Source: Myxacorys almedinensis A (GTDB lineage: Bacteria; Cyanobacteriota; Cyanobacteriia; Leptolyngbyales; Leptolyngbyaceae). Taken from it: DNA of 64,000 nt. This document shows positions 62,565-64,000 of this stretch, one piece after another (within the stretch, counting starts at the first letter, position 1; each line of letters opens with the position of its first letter). Below the pieces are notes generated by a model that worked only from the letters and a program-made list of their open reading frames with translations, ran no database searches and was not told the origin of the DNA. The position numbers were made by a program, and so were the translations under genes. The stretch is taken from NCBI RefSeq assembly GCF_010091945.1, contig NZ_WVIE01000001.1:248001-312000 (forward strand), given 5' to 3'.

Positions 62565-64000
62565 ATGCAGCCAACCGATCCCAATAAATTTACCGAAAAA
62601 GCCTGGGAAGCGATCGTTCGCACTCCAGAAATTGTCAAGCAATCGCAGCAGCAGCAGATCGAAACGGAACATTTGCTCAAGGCACTGCTTGAACAAGATG
62701 GACTCGCCACCAGCATTTTTAACAAGCTTGGTGTGAATGTACAGCAGTTGCGCGATCGCGCCGATGAATACATCAACCGCCAGCCCAAGGTATCTGGCAG
62801 CGGGTCATCTGTTTATTTGGGGCGCAGTGCCGATACGTTGCTTGATCGATCTGAAGATTACCGCAAACAATTTGGCGATGATTTTATTTCTATAGAGCAT
62901 ATGCTGCTAGGCTATGCCAAAGATGAGCGGTTTGGCAGAGCATTGCTCACCGAGTTTAAAGTCGATGAAACGAAACTAAATGATGCGATCGCGCAGGTTC
63001 GGGGTAATCAAAAAGTGACAGATCAAACGCCTGAAAATAAGTACGAATCGTTAGAAAAGTATGGACGCGATTTGACCGAGTATGCTCGGCAAGGCAAACT
63101 CGATCCGGTGATCGGGCGGGATGACGAAATTCGTCGCACGATTCAAATTTTGTCTCGGCGCACCAAAAACAATCCAGTGCTGATCGGTGAACCGGGGGTG
63201 GGTAAAACCGCGATCGCGGAAGGTCTTGCTCAACGGATCATCAATGGGGATGTGCCAGAATCGTTGCGCGATCGCAAGCTGATTGCCTTGGATATGGGGG
63301 CCCTGATTGCGGGAGCAAAATATCGCGGCGAGTTTGAGGAGCGCCTAAAAGCGGTGCTTAAAGAAGTAACCGACTCGCGTGGCGCAATTATTTTATTTAT
63401 CGACGAAATTCATACCGTCGTGGGGGCTGGGGCAACCCAAGGTGCCATGGATGCCGGAAACCTGCTGAAGCCGATGCTGGCGCGGGGAGAGTTGCGCTGC
63501 ATTGGGGCAACGACGATTGATGAGTATCGCAAGTACATTGAAAAAGATGCTGCCCTCGAACGGCGATTTCAACAGGTGTACATCGATCAGCCGGATATAG
63601 AAGACACCATTTCGATCTTGCGCGGTTTGAAAGATCGCTACGAGATCCACCACAATGTGAAGATTTCCGATGGCGCGTTGGTCGCGGCGGCAACCTTGTC
63701 TGCCCGCTATATCAGCGATCGCTTCTTGCCCGACAAAGCCATCGACCTGGTAGACGAAGCGGCAGCCAAACTCAAAATGGAAATTACGTCCAAACCTGAA
63801 GAGTTGGATGAAGTCGATCGTAAGATTCTGCAAATGGAAATGGAGCGCCTGTCGCTAAAAAATGAATATGACCCGGCATCGCGCGATCGCTTAGAACGGC
63901 TTGATCGAGAACTTGCTGATCTCAAAGAAGAGCAGAGCCGATTTAACGCCCAATGGCAGGCTGAGAAAGGCATTATCGATCAGTTGCGGACGCTGAAAGA
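62565..64000 (+). CDS. clpB: ATP-dependent disaggregase ClpB, 3' part beyond the window
   Basis: The frame opens at ATG 62565 ([17 protein letters not shown]), with AGAGGGG nine bases upstream, and runs past the right edge; 478 full codons are visible of about 870 expected. The N-terminal repeat domain is at about 1-150, the first AAA domain has Walker A GEPGVGKT at 208-215, Walker B FIDEIH with D280-E281 and the sensor-region [20 protein letters not shown]. The middle coiled coil ([22 protein letters not shown]) begins before the edge. ClpB works with DnaK, whose operon is in this window, to rescue aggregated proteins. Confidence 0.95.
   Translation, partial: MQPTDPNKFTEKAWEAIVRTPEIVKQSQQQQIETEHLLKALLEQDGLATSIFNKLGVNVQQLRDRADEYINRQPKVSGSGSSVYLGRSADTLLDRSEDYRKQFGDDFISIEHMLLGYAKDERFGRALLTEFKVDETKLNDAIAQVRGNQKVTDQTPENKYESLEKYGRDLTEYARQGKLDPVIGRDDEIRRTIQILSRRTKNNPVLIGEPGVGKTAIAEGLAQRIINGDVPESLRDRKLIALDMGALIAGAKYRGEFEERLKAVLKEVTDSRGAIILFIDEIHTVVGAGATQGAMDAGNLLKPMLARGELRCIGATTIDEYRKYIEKDAALERRFQQVYIDQPDIEDTISILRGLKDRYEIHHNVKISDGALVAAATLSARYISDRFLPDKAIDLVDEAAAKLKMEITSKPEELDEVDRKILQMEMERLSLKNEYDPASRDRLERLDRELADLKEEQSRFNAQWQAEKGIIDQLRTLK

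Noticed and set aside
62357-62788. 143-residue minus-strand frame before and within clpB
   Set aside because: Overlaps the clear ClpB N-terminal coding region and lacks any family-like segment.

Overview
The window is chromosomal DNA of a cyanobacterium. The HIP1 palindrome GCGATCGC and its core GATCGC recur throughout, and several genes belong to cyanobacterial or plastid families (Ycf35 with DUF2997 and a ferredoxin, hemagglutinin-CHAT proteins, DUF4079, Uma2 endonucleases, the DUF6887/DUF6888 pair). Accessory regions are rich in dispersed repeats, which fits a filamentous Leptolyngbya-like genome, but I cannot fix the genus from sequence alone. No rRNA, tRNA, CRISPR array, phage or intact insertion sequence was seen.

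Layout. 1-4114: a hybrid histidine kinase cut by the left edge, overlapping a REC-GGDEF diguanylate cyclase. 4784-8246: an exported barrel-like protein, a helical coiled-coil protein, and the DUF2997-ycf35-ferredoxin operon. 8319-13775 (minus): an unknown protein, then pilC, pilT and pilB of the type IV pilus motor. 14192-19745: grpE, dnaK, dnaJ, a TusA-like protein and rsgA. 19920-25016: two MscS-type channels with DUF2254 and DUF389 membrane proteins. 25200-29819: a secreted hemagglutinin-type protein ending in a CHAT protease. 29910-34230 (minus): a complete sugar-type ABC importer. 34636-38674: a DUF4079/DM13 pair that looks redox-related, and a cellulose-synthase-like glycosyltransferase. 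39461-42195: an Lgt-like membrane enzyme, a radical SAM protein resembling the tetraether-lipid-synthase family, and a small membrane protein. 42408-46218 (minus): map, secD, secF and a small membrane protein.

46219-50334 is an accessory island: a degenerate 21-bp tandem array, a frameshifted TPR pseudogene, HigBA, a broken PIN toxin, a MazF/PemK-type pair and a DUF4258/DUF2283 pair, with copies of a short palindromic repeat between them. 50513-56894: an orphan OppB-type permease, a Uma2 nuclease with heptad repeats, glyS, DUF6887/DUF6888 and murD. 57503-62191: an RND adaptor and HAE1 pump, preceded by a MITE-like element. 62565 to the right edge: clpB, truncated by the window.

The most promising candidate for an undescribed system is 39461-42195. 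Its Lgt-fold protein lacks the usual catalytic His and Asn and lies next to a multi-cluster radical SAM enzyme of the type that joins lipid chains, plus a small membrane partner, which suggests an uncharacterised membrane-lipid modification. The repeat-rich toxin-antitoxin island at 46.2-50.3 kb is the second place to look.
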